Assembly (NCBI GenBank): GCA_022577435.1
Contig: JAKOON010000053.1
Coordinates: forward strand, 353,501-417,500
Length of the DNA: 64,000 nucleotides
DNA from: Embiotoca jacksoni
Lineage: Eukaryota; Chordata; Actinopteri; Embiotocidae
Direction of reading: 5' to 3'
The position numbers and the translations under genes are program-made. The notes under the pieces are model-generated. The model was not told where the DNA came from, made no database searches, and saw only the letters and a program-made list of their open reading frames with translations. Shown here one piece after another: positions 9,775 through 23,809 of the stretch (the stretch's first letter is position 1; each line of letters starts with the position of its first letter).

Positions 9775-10619
9775 TTAAACGGTTGCTTGTTCTTTGTTGG
9801 ACGAGACGTCGTTGTTGGGCAACAGGTTGGACAACTGATGGTTCCTCTGGCCAGCTTTCTCCTTCGCCCTGGAAATCACACAGAGAGCCACATGAAGTAC
9901 ATCAGGTACAAACTGGTGTACGATATACAGCTGCCACAATTAGGAGACTAATCAATTAGTCAATCAACAGAAAGTGAATCGGCAGGTATTTTGATAATTA
10001 ATTGTTTTACTAATGTTTGAAGCAAAAATGGCGAATATGCTTTTCGTCGTCATTTGTGGACATGAAAATATGGCTTTTTCGTTTTGCTTATTTAATGTGA
10101 TTTTATTGACAAAAAAAATATCTGCAGATTAATCGATAATTAATGTAATCTTTTGTTACGTCCCTCATCGGATCTGTGTGATTGAGAAAAACATGACATC
10201 TTCTTCAAACTGCGTCCAGAACACATTTAGCGCCGACATGTTTACTTCCATCAGATACAAAACATGGACTCAGTCTAATAAAAAGAGCCTCCTCTGCTTT
10301 TATTTTTTATTCTTGCTGCCGTAAATACTCACTTCTCCGGGAACTCGATGTCGTCGATGGTGTCGGGCAGCGGCACGCCTCTGGTCTCGGGGAGCAGCAG
10401 AACCAGACCACCGGCCAGGAAAGCCAGAGTGCCTGCAAAACACGATCCGACATATTCTCAACTTTAATAATAACGCGTGACAACCGTTCGTGTTGATCTT
10501 TCCAGTTTAATTATATCCGGCAGTGAAATTTCGAAATTCTCTTTTTCGTAGAGATTCCTGGTCTGTGTAACAACTAGCTTCCAAGAAGAATATAATACTA
10601 AGATAAAAGTCAATGGAGC

Positions 10620-10652
<33 letters not shown>

Positions 10653-13600
10653 AATAGTAATTAAGAACACAAACCATTTCTGAATATAACTTTTATATTT
10701 GGAAACACTCGCGTTGAGTTTCTTGAACGCGGCGAAGAACTCAACAATCGAGAAACAACTTTCCTCAGGACGGGACTCGCGTCATTTTTTTTTACATAAT
10801 TTTAAAATGTTCTGATGCAACAATATTATAAAAACCCACCGAAGATGATGAGCGGCAGCTCCAGCCAGATGACGGCCAGTCGGTAGAGCAGGAAGGGAGC
10901 CACGATGCCTCCGACATCACACAGCGTGGAACAAACGGACACTCCCAGGTTCCTTCAGACACAAAACGAAAACATCCAGTTAGATCATATTTGAAGGTGT
11001 ATTTACAGCATATTTATGTTTCTAAACACTGTCAGACAGTTTTTCTGACACAAAAAGATGTTTTACTGTTTTAGAGAGCTAAATATCAACAGCTACAATG
11101 TGACCAGTTTCTACATTTCACCTGACGAATGTCGGGTAGAGCTCGGTGTTAACGAACACCACCATCTCGAAGGCCATGGTGATCCCCAACCGACCGATGC
11201 AGGCCACAACGGTTTTAAACCAGAACATGCCTGCGAGGACGTCGACAGGAGGAGCGTTCAGGGGGGGCGGGGGAGGAGGCGGGGCAAAAATGTACCAGGA
11301 AAATAACAATCTGTTGATATTAAAGATGCTCACTGTCGGGAATGAAGGCGGTGATGAAGCAGGAAGCTCCGGCCACGAAGTTGGCGGCGGCGAAGGGGAG
11401 GCGCCGGCCGATGCGTTCGATGGTGAAGAGGATGAGGAAGGCGGCGGGGAACTCGACCAGGCCGGAGATGAGGAAGTCGATGTAGACGTTTCCTCCCAGA
11501 ATGCCGAGCCTCATGATGAGACCCTGGTAGACAACGGCACTGGTGAACCTGGGAGATGGAGGCGGCGGGAGGGGAAAAAAGATTCATCTCTAATCCCATA
11601 ATTCAGACTTCTGATTGTTTTGATTGGTGAAAATAATCCTTTACAATAAAAAAATTAATTAAAAAAAAAAAAAAAAAGTAAAGTCCTGTTCAGGTTCAAC
11701 TAAACACTCACCAGTTGTAGCTGAGAATACAAGTGTGTTTTCTCATTTTTGGAGTTCGGATCAGGTCCATGAAGGAGGCGGTGGTGGTGAAGTCGGCGTT
11801 ATCATCGGCCAGAGTCTGCAGGAATATAAAATGTCAACTATGGCGGACATCACTGATTAAAAACTGTTGCACTGTAAATTTACACAGATCTTTAACATTT
11901 TCTTTTGGTTTAAATTGAGCATATTTTGCTATTTTTGTCTATTAACTGTTTATACTCAGTGTTCACTTCATTGTGTAGATATATCTCAAACTAATGCATT
12001 TTGGGGGCTGGCAGGTGTTTCTATTATTTTGTCCTTCACTTATATATCAATGAGGTCAAGTTGAATAACAAAAACCTCTGAATAACATTAAAAAAAAATT
12101 GCACAGCAGCACAAACTATAACCTCCAAAGTGATCCACACACATCTGAAATAGATTCTTTCTTTTTTTTAACATTTTATCCTTTATGATAGGAGGATTTA
12201 TTACAGGACTGCAGTATTAGAGTGAAACGGCATCATGTAAATGTAACTGCACCAAAAACAGATGCAAAATATAAACAAGGATTTTAAAATTGAACGCAAC
12301 TAGAACACATAAAAGGAAACTAAATTCTAAACACAACAAATATAGAAACTAAAAATGTTTTGAGAAAAATGGAAAAATGGGAAATGGTTCCGCAGCATCA
12401 ATATGAAAAGTGTGCGTCTTCTCCTGAGTTTTGTTTCTGATGCACAGATGTTTGTCTTTATGTCTCGAACCCGCTTCGTACAGCTACCTCGATGTTCTTG
12501 GACAGAGTCATCTTGTTTTCTTTGGCCATTGCCTCTGTGATTTCCACAGCTCTGGACTTCTGGTTCTGGGAGAGGAGCCATCTCGGAGATTCTGGAATTA
12601 ACCTGGAAATAAATAACAAAAAAAAAATGTTGACAACAAACTGAAAAAAATCTGACGTGTTAAAAAGTGCAACTTTTCTTTCTTCTTTAATTTTGTTCTT
12701 ATTTCAGTTTTGGCAACTTATACAGTAAATTAAAAAAATGTTGTCCAACTGTTTTTTGTTTTTTTTCTGTTTTTACAACTGTGTATATATATATACATCT
12801 ATATATATTAGTAATTGGAATAGAACAACAATTTAGAATAAGATTAGTAATAAAAGTCCAAATATATATATAAAAAAAATTCATCATTTGTAATGATTTT
12901 TTTTTTACAAATAAACTTTTACGATCAAAAAGGTTTTAACATATTTTAAGGTTTGATGGGTCGTGAAACTCAGTATGAAGTAAATTATAATTAATTTTAT
13001 AGTTATAGCATTTGATCAAACACCGTTAAAGCTACACTGATGAATTGTTAATTGAAGATAATAAATTAAAGACAATGATAAATATGTAAATATATTTTAA
13101 AGTAATTTTGGTGTCAAATGCTGTAAGAGCACTGGTGAGGATTGCAATTCATTTTAAATTAACCCCTCTTTGAACTTTAATATCTAATTAATGATGGAAC
13201 TATTTTCAGAAGAAACACCAGAAAACTGATCAGAAGGAGGGAATTTAGCTAATGACACCATAATGACTTGTGGAAAACATTTACTGACTTTGGATTTCAT
13301 GAAAGAAGTTGATGCTTTTTAAGCCTTTTGAGCCTGAGGGTTTTTTGAAAGCCAGCCCCTAGTGGCCCTCAGTGGAATTGCACTTTAAGGGCACTTCTGC
13401 ATTAGCTTCAGTTTGTGGAGTCTACGTCCAGTTTTACATACAGCCTGTGGAGCGTTTTCTCACCAGTAGTAGGACAGGAAGAGGATGTAGGGGACGGTGA
13501 TGACAACTTGCAGCCAGCGCCAGTCAGTGATGAAGTAGGCGAGCAGAGGGAGGAGGAGGATGCCGACGCTGAAGAACATCTGGTAAATGACTCCGACCGT

Positions 13601-15790
13601 ACGTCTGTACTCCACTCCCACGATCTCTGTGACTAAGAAAAGAAGAAATTTAAAGTAGTTTAAACATTTGAAATATCAAATTGTTTTTTTTTTCTTCTTT
13701 TTAATCACTGTAATACTTTTAGTGATGTTTTGTAGTAAGATATACCAATAAAAAAAATTGTTATTTTGCTCTCAGCTCTGACACACTAAAACTAGTTTCA
13801 TCCTGATTCCATCTCCATCTAATACGAGTCAATATTTGTAATTAAAAACAATAAAACAAGCAGATTCATCCGTGAACACCTAAACAAAGTAAGACCGTCT
13901 TTCTGTTTTGTTTTTCACACGCTTTTAATGATGACATAATAATTACAGAATCATGAATCCTACTTGTATTGATAACATAAAAATAAGATTTGAGTTGACA
14001 CTTAATTCCTTTAAAAGAGTTTCAAAAGCTTCTGCAGAAAGGTTTGAAACTTTATTTGAGTCGAGAATTGTGCAAAATGTAAATGAAAGCTCAAAAGCTG
14101 TGAGGATGAAAATGTTCCTTACTCAGCACATATCCGGCCACCCAGCCTCCCTTCACCCCAAACCCGTAGAGCGTCCTGAACACCAGTAAGGACACGTAGT
14201 TGGGAGCCACGGCCACCAGGATCCCGGCGATCCCGTTCAGCAGGTTGGACATGAGGAAGCTCAATTTCCTGCCAAACCTGGAGGAACATGGTGACGACAG
14301 CAGCTGTCAAATTACCGTCAGTCTGTCTCATGTAATGAAAAAACAAAAGAGCCAAAAAAGAAAAAAAAACAATTCCACCATATTTTCCAATTACAAAGAC
14401 GTTGACCAGAATATATGGCAAGCAGATGTAATGATAAAAGTCATTGTTTCAAAAGACATGTTTACATGTGAAGTTAAAAATCAAACCCAGAGGTCAATTT
14501 ATTCGATCTGAATTCATCCGTAATCGCTGCCAATCACTGCCTCACCTGTCGGCCAGGTAGCCGATGGCGATGCTGCCGACCAGGAAGCCCACGTTCAGGG
14601 TGGCCTGGTACATGTCCACCAGCCATGCGTTGGAACACACCAGGTCAAACTGGAACAAAACACAAAGCAGTGGTGGAATGTAACTAAGTACATTTACTAA
14701 TGTACTGTACCGAAGTACAATTTGGAGGTACTGGTGTAATTATTTCAACAGAGTTTTTTTTGCAGAAAAATTGCAGGAATTTTGCAACATTGCAAGCTAC
14801 CACAGGAATGGGCTGAATTTGCATCAATCATTGCGATTTCGACATCGGTATTTTCCGCAGGGACTGACATAGGTATGATTTTGAATTCAGGACATTTACT
14901 TGCAATGGAACAATTTTCCATTGTGCTACTTTTACTTTGTGAAAAATCAACCAATAAAAGAAAAATAACAACTTTTTTTCACCAAAAATATCTGAACAAA
15001 ATTTGTTTAATTATATAGTAAAATTCTGTATTCTATTACTTATATTTTCATGAGGATGAATGAATAAAGTCATTTACACTAATACATCCAATGGTACAAA
15101 TGTCTTGTTCAATTTAAGCCAATAACTGATTCTGTGATGTTTATATGAAAAGTTATCAATTGATGAAATAAGTCTGTAAACTCAGGCTTCAAACAGCTGC
15201 TGCAGAAATTGATGATAAAACAGTTTTTTTCTTCCTTTCTCTTGTTCTCATTTATGCATAATAATATACTTTTATTACTAATATACTTTTCTTAACCTGC
15301 ATCAGGTTGTATTAATGCCTTTTTTCTTTTTTTTTTTGTACCCTTCTTCGCTCGTGCTTTTTCCCCGACACGTCTCGTTACTCACCTCAGTGACGAAGGA
15401 CCGTCTCCCCTCGTAGTCGTACTCCCAGCCTTCCCTGCAGCCGGTCGTGGGAGTTTTGCCGAGGTGCAGCTCCTGCGTGTCGCAGGCGAGCCCCGTGGCG
15501 TTCCAGTCCACCTCGAACTGCTCGCAGGCGCTCTGCCGCAGCTCGCCGGAGCTGTTGACCAGAGGCAGCGTCAGCCTGCGACTGTCCGCCGGACTCCAGC
15601 CGCACGCCTGCCTCCTCTCCGCCGCCGCCGCCGAGTCCCGGCACCAGTGATCGGGAGTGAAGCCCTGGAAGACGATGCCCACGTACACGCCGGCCCAGGG
15701 CATGGACACCATACACAGGAGGGCGAAGATGCGCTTCTGGCAGCGGCCGAACTTCCCGGCTTCTTCCAGGATGTCATCGAAGGTCGTCAT
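9775..15790 (-). CDS. slc22a2: Organic cation transporter, SLC22A1/A2-like, copy B (complete)
   Basis: Complete polyspecific organic cation transporter of the plasma membrane, 560 aa (human SLC22A2 has 555). Eleven exons: 15386-15790, 14546-14649, 14123-14277, 13464-13632, 12488-12602, 11712-11815, 11334-11548, 11122-11230, 10840-10952, 10333-10432, 9775-9868. All have GT-AG ends and sum to 1,683 bp in frame. It starts MTTFDDILEEAGKF, then a first span (GVYVGIVF), a Cys-rich loop with NSS and NAT sequons, the MFS signature ADRFGRK, VEYRRTVG, PESPRWLL, LVEFPAAF, RIGRR and LPETRG. The Asp in CDVGGIVAPF matches the Asp of the OCT substrate site (Asp474/475 in rat OCTs), where organic anion transporters differ; this supports a cation transporter. 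Position beside igf2r also fits. Assignment to SLC22A2 over A1 or A3 is uncertain and would need a tree. Confidence 0.93.
13185..13440 (-). repeat. Copy of the ~520-bp dispersed repeat (partial)
   Basis: Lies in copy B intron 4. Shares 'TATTTTCAGAAGAAACACCAG', 'GAAGTTGATG', 'AGTGGCCCTCAGTGGAATTGC' and 'AAGGGCACTTCTGCAT' with the reverse-orientation copies at 50420-50680 and 63466-64000. It is well diverged. Confidence 0.6.
15462..15691 (-). repeat. Near-identical tract shared with SLC22 copy A exon 1
   Basis: Partner of 8231-8460 with one mismatch in 230 bp. It encodes the end of the first membrane span and the large extracellular loop. Confidence 0.9.
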
Positions 15791-16214
15791 GGTTGCAGAA
15801 GTGTCGGGTTTCTTTTGGAGAACTGCAAAAACACAACAACAGCTCGACGGGAGTCTAATTTGTATGCCGAGCCTCCCTCGGCTGAGTGACCATTGAAATG
15901 CCTCTCCACCGGGTTTTTAAACAGGACCAGCAGGAGCAAAGGTCCGCAGAAACACGTCGGCGCTCTGCAGGCTGACCAGTGGAGCATTGAAAACACGTTT
16001 GCTATCACAATTACAGACGTCAGACCGACTGTGTGAACCAGGCGGGATGCCTCCGAGGCCGGGGTCAGGGCTTCATTAACATACACGCATCAACACGAAC
16101 GCATGGACCCGAGGGTGCAGCTCCTCCCTGCAGCTCATGCACACTGATGCTGTCAATCAGTCAACGTGTGAATGTGGTTTCCAGGGAAATCTGTTAGACA
16201 TGAAGATCTCTGCT
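15791..16214. other. 5' flank of SLC22 copy B
   Basis: Intergenic sequence upstream of copy B that should hold its promoter. No clear promoter element, repeat or further gene was recognised. Confidence 0.4.
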
Positions 16215-16910
16215 TGACTGAAGGTGGATGTTGGAAATGACTTTAAATTTGACTTGGATTAAAGACTTAACTAGGACTTGTCTGGAAGAACAAAAAAGAC
16301 CTGACTTGGACTCGTTTCCAAAGACTTGAGACTTAATTTAGACTAGTCCTCAAAGACTTGAGACTCATATATAAGATGGTAGATTTGGCTCGCTCATATC
16401 TAGACTTAAGACTTGTCTGGCAGGGTTTGTGACTTTTCTTGGACTTGTCTTGAAGGACCTCAGACTTGAGGCGGACCTTAAACCTAACTTAGACTAAATA
16501 CTTGATTTAAGCTTTTTAAACTCTTCTCCAAAGACTTGAGACTTGTATATATCTGGAAGGACGCGAGATTTGACTAGCTCTTATCTTGACAGACTTAAGA
16601 CTCAAACTTGAACTTGTCAGGTAGAACCAAAAGGCTTGATTTGGACTTGTCTCCAAAGACTTGAAACTTGAACTTTCTTGGAAGGGTTTGTGACTTTTCT
16701 TGGACTTGTCTGGAAGGACTTGAGACTTGAGGTGGACTTTTGAAACTCTTCTACAAATAGTTGAGACTTTACAGGGGCAAGTATGTCCGACTTGACTTGG
16801 ACTTGTCACTGAAGATTTGAAACTTGGATTTGTCTGGAAGAACTTGAGATTTAAGGCGGATTTGTGGCAGAAAGTCCAAGTCATGTTTCAAATTCTTTGA
16901 GAAGCCGAGA
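16215..16910. repeat. Degenerate ACTTGAGACTTG / GGACTTGTCTGGAAG repeat
   Basis: Short phrases such as 'GACTTGAGACTT', 'TTGGACTTGTCT' and 'GGAAG' recur at irregular spacing of roughly 30-60 bp across about 700 bp. The open frames in it are repeat artefacts. It lies between copy B and the probable igf2r 3' end. Confidence 0.75.
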
Positions 16911-17079
16911 CATGTTGAGTCTTTTAAAAAACAATTTTTTTTTTTTTACTTATTATAACTGGTTACATTGTATTCCCAATAATTCAAGTCTCTGGCCCCC
17001 ATTTTTTTCCATATATTGTTTTTGTATTAGTAACAAAATCATGATTAAACCAAAACAGAGATAAACAGCGGATCTATTA

Positions 17080-17105
17080 TTTATTCAAATGATGCAATAT
17101 TTATT
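17080..17105 (-). terminator. Candidate distal igf2r poly(A) signals
   Basis: Two AATAAA hexamers on the minus strand (17100-17105 and 17080-17085). If used, the igf2r 3' UTR would be about 3.8 kb. A nearer AATAAA lies at 20425-20430. Transcript data would be needed to choose. Confidence 0.25.
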
Positions 17106-20100
17106 TTAAATTCATTTTAAATAAGAAAACAAGCAAAGAGCTGAAAACATATCAGACAACAAAACTCAGACGAGAACTAAAACATAATAATGATCTCCCA
17201 CAGTATACCGAATCATCACAGAAAGTTTCTTGTGCTTTTTTATGTCAGTAAATTCTCACACTTTGTTTCTCTGCTTCTGAATTTGACTCTCAGATCTCAG
17301 ACACTGAATTAGTTTCACCAAAATGAATTCTCGGCTTGAGTGTCGACAAAAAAAACCCACAAAAAAGCACAAGAATGTCCAGTAATATCTTCAGGAAAGA
17401 GAAGGTTCAGTAGAGTACCATGCAGATGATCCACACAAACTTTGGTGCCAAAATACAGCAGAAACAGACTTTTTATGCAAAGACGGAAAAAAACAAAACA
17501 GACTTCACATACTTAACGGTACCTTCGGCTGCTCTGTACCGAGGAGTGCTACGACGTCTCCTCGGGAGAGTCTTTTTTTTTTTTTTAGCCCAGATCAAAC
17601 CTCCTTCTCCTTCTCAATGAATTAGGCAAAAAGCTTCAAGAAAAACAGAAACTCCACTCGCTGAATGAATAAACTAAACTTTATAAAACAAAACAAACTT
17701 TTGTCAAGTCTGCCAAAAACAGGCTCGATTTCATTTAATTTGTTCTGTTCTTCTAATGGGAATTTGAAGATGAGTGTGGACTATAAATTGTTTGTTTGTA
17801 CTCTGGTTTGTTATGCTGCCTCGGGTAGATTTGACTTTGAAAGTAAAACCCTCCATTCTTTCTGATCAGAAGCTAATTGATATGATTATATAAGTGAGAT
17901 GTGGAAAATAAAAAAGGTTTATTATTTTTGAACTTCCTGGAGTCTCAAAACAAATTAAAATCAAAAAAGTTACTGAACACTTTAAAGCCTCAAAAGAGGC
18001 AGTAACACAAAGTTTTCCATCTGTTTGGTTTATACTTTAAAATCATGGCACAACCCAAACTCATCCACACAAAATACTGATGCTTCAATGCAAATGCCCA
18101 ATTTATATATTTTTTTTCCCAAGCTTTACTTTTTGGGCTTTTATTTTGGGCGTCTTACAAAATCTTGTTTAACAAAATTTGCGTACAAAGCTTTAGAAAT
18201 ACCCTGAAAGGTGAACGTTGGTTATTGATTGAGATTTGAGCAATGAAATCACATGTTGTGTGAATAACTTTAGTTTGAATACTGAAAAAACAAAACACTC
18301 AACTCAATCAATGTACATACTGTAATGAACATTTATAGTCTGTGTAAGGTCAGTTTCTTAGTTTGGAAGTATGTTTTATTGGCCTGGTCTAAAAAACAAA
18401 ACAAAAAAAAACACCTGAAATGAGAAGCCTGAAAATGTCACTCAAGACCGAGAACATCGTCCAAACCAACTACAGAACAAGATTTACTGAGATGGATCGT
18501 ACAGACGGCTGCAACTAACGATATATTTCTAGGACCGGTGAGTCTAACTTTACTGTTCTGGTTAATGGTTTACGGGCCGACAGTCAAAAGTTTCATCTTC
18601 GCAGATATCAAAATCTTCACAGAGAAACTGAAAAAGGGGAATTTTGCTGATAAATGTCCAAATTCAGCTCTAATTACACCAGCAGTCAAATCCCTTTTTT
18701 TAAAGTTCAAGGACGAACGTTTATGTTGAATCCGGCAGAGCAGATCAACAAAATGGTCCAAACCTGAGGGTTGTAACGATTAACTGAAGAATCAGTCGGT
18801 TATTTTCCAATCTTTGGGGTTCGAACTGAAGCTCGGACAAAAGACATTTAAAAGACGTCACCTCGGTTTTGACACTCAGACTAAATTTCGAACCAATGAA
18901 TCGAAGCGATAAAATCAACAGATGAAAAATAGCAGCTGGGCGCACACCAAGAAAAAAAACAAACTTTTTTCATCACGTCTTCGCTAGTTTGTTTTACAAT
19001 CGGAGGAAATTAAATACGACAGAGAGCCACGTTTTAATTCAAGCGACGGGAACGAAGGTTTAATTTTTGCGTTGGCTCACTGAGGATCGCATGACGTTAC
19101 CAAAAGTACAAGAGTGAGTCTGCGTTGTAATTGTATGAACCAAAAGGAAACCACCCACAAAAAAAAATTAAAAAGAAGCTACTTTTTTGGGGGGGGAATT
19201 AAAGGGAACAACTTGCACCCAAATACTGTGTTTATACTGTGAACTCTTACGTGGAAACACTGCAGTCTTGTTTTTCATTTTAGAAAGAGAAAAGACGACA
19301 ACCTGTCCTCTTCCATCACCGCTGACATCCTTGGTAAAAAAAAAAACCCACGAGTTTGGATTTTTTTTTTTTTTCTTCTTTTTTTTTTCCATTAATCATC
19401 ACATGCGTTTTGGCTGAACTCGGCTGATTTCGGCACTGCGAAGAAAAAAAACGTGGCTTCAACCCAGTTCAAATCTCACTTCATCAACCTGGACGCCAAA
19501 ACTGAGCCGGCGTGTGAGCAGAAAAAAAAAAAAAGAAGAAAATCCCCAACTTCCAGTACAAATATGGCTTTTAGCGGGAGGGAGAAGAGTAATGGGGAGG
19601 GGGGAGAGGGGCGGGGCTTCAAATCAACACAATTCAGACAAAAAAAAAAAAAATCTCAAATTCTCACTTCCGTCGACCGTCCATTCACACTTTAAGGCCA
19701 TCTCTATTTCTTGCACGGGACAGAGAAAACGTACAGATGAATCAGCTCAGACGACCATTTAAATAATCCAAAATAAACAAACGTGACAGTAATTCACCGA
19801 CAAACGAGACAAATATACATATAAAAAAAAAACACACAAAAAAAACAAAACGTCCACATTATAGAACATTATCACCTATGTACAAAGTCTCTGATCAAAA
19901 CAAGACAAAACAAAACAAAACAAAACAAAAAAATCAACGTGTCGCCGGACAAGATTCGCTGGTGGAAATGAAAAAAAAAAAAAAAATTCACCATCAGGAA
20001 GGCATTGTGCTTTCTCTTCGAGGGGGAAAGAAAGAGAAACGAAGATCTGCTATGACAGCAACTGTAAACAGCAAGAAAAAGACAAACGGTTGTCTTCATT

Positions 20101-20859
20101 CCCTTTAAAAAGAAAACCGACGGGAGACGAGCCCACGTCCTCGACACTCAACCGGCCTCCCGTTGCGTTGCGTTGTTGTTGTTTCTTTCCTCCGACGAAA
20201 ATCTGCTTTCTCCGTTCGCCGCGATTTACCAACGAAGTCCTCAAAAGGCCGACGGAGATTAAAAGCGAACCTTTCGTTTCACCGACGTGTTGCTTTTTTT
20301 TCTTAAATAGACCTTCAATCCGTCCGCAGCGAGCCGCGCGCTGAAGCTTCATTTCAGAACACCAACGTAAAACGAAAGAACTTTTCACGTTGAGAAAAGA
20401 CGCTTTCTCCGCCTCAGAGGTTGATTTATTAAAAAAATAATAATAAAAAAAAAAAGTAAATCGTCTCAACTGGCCCGGACGGACGGTCGTTATTAGATAA
20501 ACGCGACGAGACCGAAGCGACCGCGGCGAAGGAAAAAAACAAAAAAAACCATTTGATCTCGATTCAAAATGAAAGCGGGTCGAAAAACGCTTTTTAAATA
20601 ATGAAATTTCAATAAATACAATTCGGACGATAAGACGGTGACGTTGGACAGATTCTGAGTTGGGAACAAGTAAAACTGCAGCCCGAGAAAGAAACAAACA
20701 AAAAACAAAACAATTCCGTCCCCCAAAAAAATGAAAACAAACGAGGGGAAAAAGGTTTGGAGATGTTGGTGTTTCTCTGTCGTTGCTATGACGGACACAT
20801 TCACTGAGAGAGAAGAGTTCACGGTCGGATGGAGGGAAGCGAGGAGGGAGGCGGCGACA
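17106..20859 (-). other. igf2r: Probable igf2r 3' UTR and flank
   Basis: AT-rich sequence with many homopolymer runs and no exon on either strand that I can support. It follows the igf2r stop codon directly. A 215-aa open frame at 20050-20697 on the minus strand has no recognisable domain and is rich in Phe runs from T tracts, so I treat it as chance. How much of this stretch is transcribed cannot be seen. Confidence 0.45.
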
Positions 20860-22244
20860 TCACACCCGCAGGAGGTCCTCGTCACTGTCGTCCTCGTCCC
20901 GTTTCCTGTCGGCGGCCGCCATCGCCATCGCGTTGCCGTGGCGACCGCCCGAGGAGCGAGCTTTGCTGCCCTTCCTCCTCCGGTCCGACTCGTCCAGGAG
21001 GCCGACCAGGTCCTCGTCGCTCTCCTCCTGAAATCCAACGAGTCGTTGTGAGGTTTTGAGAGCCACGGCTGGATGTAGTTCACCCCCCACCCCCGACCCC
21101 CCCGCGACCCCCGACCCCGACGGTACTCACCGTCAGGAAAATGCTGCGTTGGGCCGCCGCGAGCCTCGAGGCCGCGGAGGACTTCAACACCCGGACCCCC
21201 GGCACGCTCAGCACCTCGTCCTCGCTGTCGTCCTCCTGCTCGTCCAGCGAGAAGCGGCGCAGGCCGTCCGTGTTCACCGGCTTGGTCTTGATGTGACCGT
21301 TGCTATGGCTACTCCGGCCGCCGCGGTGGGACGAGGAGGAGGCGGAGGAGAGGGAGGAAGACGTGGGCGGGGCTTCGAGCTCCTCCATCAGCCACTCCAT
21401 CTCCTCTTCGCCGCCTTCTTCGTCCATGTTGACCTGCGGGATTTCGAAGGCAAGTCAGCGCCACGGACCGGGTATAGAAGTGGAGGTGCAATACCAGCGA
21501 GCCCCACTAGAGGTCGGCTCCAAAAAGCCTCCATAGACTCCCATTCAACTTCACTCATCAACTACAAAGTGAATAAAATGTGTCCATCAGTTATCTCGGT
21601 GTTGTTAGCTAAAGTCGCTCCTTCTTGTTAGTTTTCTGGAGGTCCATCTGAAAATAATCCCTCATTCATTAGAAAAGAAGATTCAAAAAGACCTGTTTTT
21701 GGGGGCGTGTCTGTTTGATTGACAGGCCTGTGGTGCAATCAGGTTACAGCTAATCGGGTTGCGATGACATATTTGCAGGTTGCGAGGAACCACGCGGCCG
21801 GTCTTCGACAACGTAAACTGACGAGCTGCAAAGTAGCAGCTGCAAGAACTCAAAACGCAACTCAATCAGAAGTATCGTCCTCCAAAAAGAACCAAAAAAA
21901 AAAAAAAAAAAATCAAATGAATTTAGCTTAAAAATGCGGCCAGACGGGAATCTGAACGTTTATTTCGGGACTCGTTCCTTCATTAGATCAAGAGTCTCCA
22001 AACCTGTAGCTGCTGGTCGAGCATCGATCTGCATCAATTCTGCTACCGTTCACGTAAAAAGAGGCTCAATCAGCTGGTTCGGGTGGAGCTCAGCTACGTG
22101 GATAAATGTTTAACCCACCTTGGAATATTTATAGGAGACTTGGTTTCCTCTCCTGCAGCAACCGGCGACTTTCTGCAACACCAGCTCCCTGGAAGGAGAC
22201 GAGACGGGAGCCAAAAACAAATAACAACGTCAAACTCGACCAAA

Positions 22245-22283
<39 letters not shown>

Positions 22284-22447
22284 CCAGCGAAAGGACTCAC
22301 CTCCTCTCTCTCTTGTGGAGCAAAAGGCCGAGCAGACAGATGGTCAGACCCACCAACAGGAGGCTCAGCACCCCCCCGACCGCCTGGCTCCTCCCGGACA
22401 GGGCCGGAGATCCGCCGTCGTCGTCGTCCGTCTGGGCTTCGACGGTC
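20860..22447 (-). CDS. igf2r: igf2r exons 47-50: stem, membrane span and sorting tail
   Basis: Exons: 22301-22447, 22119-22188, 21131-21433, 20860-21027 with stop TGA at 20860-20862. Exon 47 holds an acidic stem (TDDDDGGSP) and the span AVGGVLSLLLVGLTICLLGL. The tail keeps the internalisation signal YKYSKV across the exon 48/49 join, the EWLMEELE region, the internal acidic cluster DDSEDEVLSVP and the C-terminal GGA/AP-1 acidic dileucine SDEDLLRV (human SDEDLLHI). Exon 50 opens with an additional acidic-dileucine-like stretch, EESDEDLVGLLDESD, where human has EDDRVGLV. The tail is about 20 aa longer than in human, partly from a Ser/His-rich run in exon 49. Confidence 0.95.
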
Positions 22448-22784
22448 CTGAAAGAGAAAATTCAAAAAAAAAAAAAAAGACGAGGAGTTGTAGACACGTT
22501 GTTCTGCTTCTGGGAGAAGTAAATAAAAAAAAAAGGTCCAGATGTTTGTCTCACGTCAGACCGCACACGGCGTTGGTGTGCCACATGAACAGATACTGGC
22601 ACTCGTCGGTCTCCAGCATGAACTCGGGGATGCCGACGCCGGCCGACGGGCTGCAGCGGAACATGATGGTGGACGAGGCCATCTTGGTCTTCTCCCGCCC
22701 GCAATTGGACTCGGAGGGCACTATCACGTCCAGGTTCCCTCCTGGTGGGAGAAGCAAGCAGACACAAACAGTCCACGTTTAAAC

Positions 22785-22825
<41 letters not shown>

Positions 22826-23735
22826 CGCTCGGACTCGGACGCAGCTTCCCGGGTCTTGGGGGAAAAAAAAAACGATGCCGAAGCGCCTCGAATCTGCAAT
22901 ACCGCCGAGCGCCACTAGAGGTCGGCTCCAAAAAAAAAAAAAAGCCTCCGTAGACTCCCATTCAACTAGTACTTCAAGCCTCAACAAGTTTTGGGGGGGG
23001 AAGGAAGGCGTGTCTGTTTGATTGACAGGCCTCAGGTTACAGCTTCAGGTTAAAGCCCCCCCCCCTCCCAGCCGGTCCAAATATGGTCATTTCTCGGCTT
23101 AAAAAAATGTCAGTATTTTTTTATTTGATTCGAAAAAATATTGCAGTGATTTAGTTTTTTTTTTCTCTCCAGTGAACCGACTAAAATATAAACGATAAAT
23201 CTCTTTACGTTTGACATTTCCTGACTGCCACACTTCTTACCCACATTGTAACACTCGCGTGTTCGTAGCTCAGAAATCGCACAAAAGGGCTCATTTCTAC
23301 GAAAGTCGTGAATCACCTCTAATGTGGTACTTGGGTTTGCCGGAGGAGCCGATCTGGCGTCTGTAGGACGTGTTGACCTTCGCCTGGCAGATTTTGGCGC
23401 CGACGCAGTCGTGCAGCGAGTCGTTGGTGATGCCGGACAGCTGGATGTGGTAGACGTAGCGGTCGCCGTTGCGCCGGATGTCTCCGGACGCCTGATGGAG
23501 GCTGAGGAGAGAAACGTCCGGTGTGAAGTCGTCGCCGCGTTCGACGTGGAGAAGAGTTTCCGTCTTTTCCTTCGTTTGACGTGTGATTTCGGAGGGTGCT
23601 CTGTTCACCGTTCACCGTCAACACACTGTTGCATTGGTGTTTCATCTCTTTTGTATTTATTCTATTTTATTTGTATATATTGTGTATTTTAACATTTTTT
23701 TTATGTTTTGTATTGCTTTTGCCGAATCTTCCACG

Positions 23736-23809
<74 letters not shown>

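Noticed and set aside
20050..20697. 215-aa open frame on the minus strand after the igf2r stop
   Set aside because: Phe/Lys runs come from T and A tracts, no recognisable domain, and it lies in the presumed 3' UTR.
17106..20859. An imprinting-type antisense RNA gene near igf2r
   Set aside because: Nothing in the sequence shows an antisense promoter or transcript, and imprinting of this locus is a therian feature.
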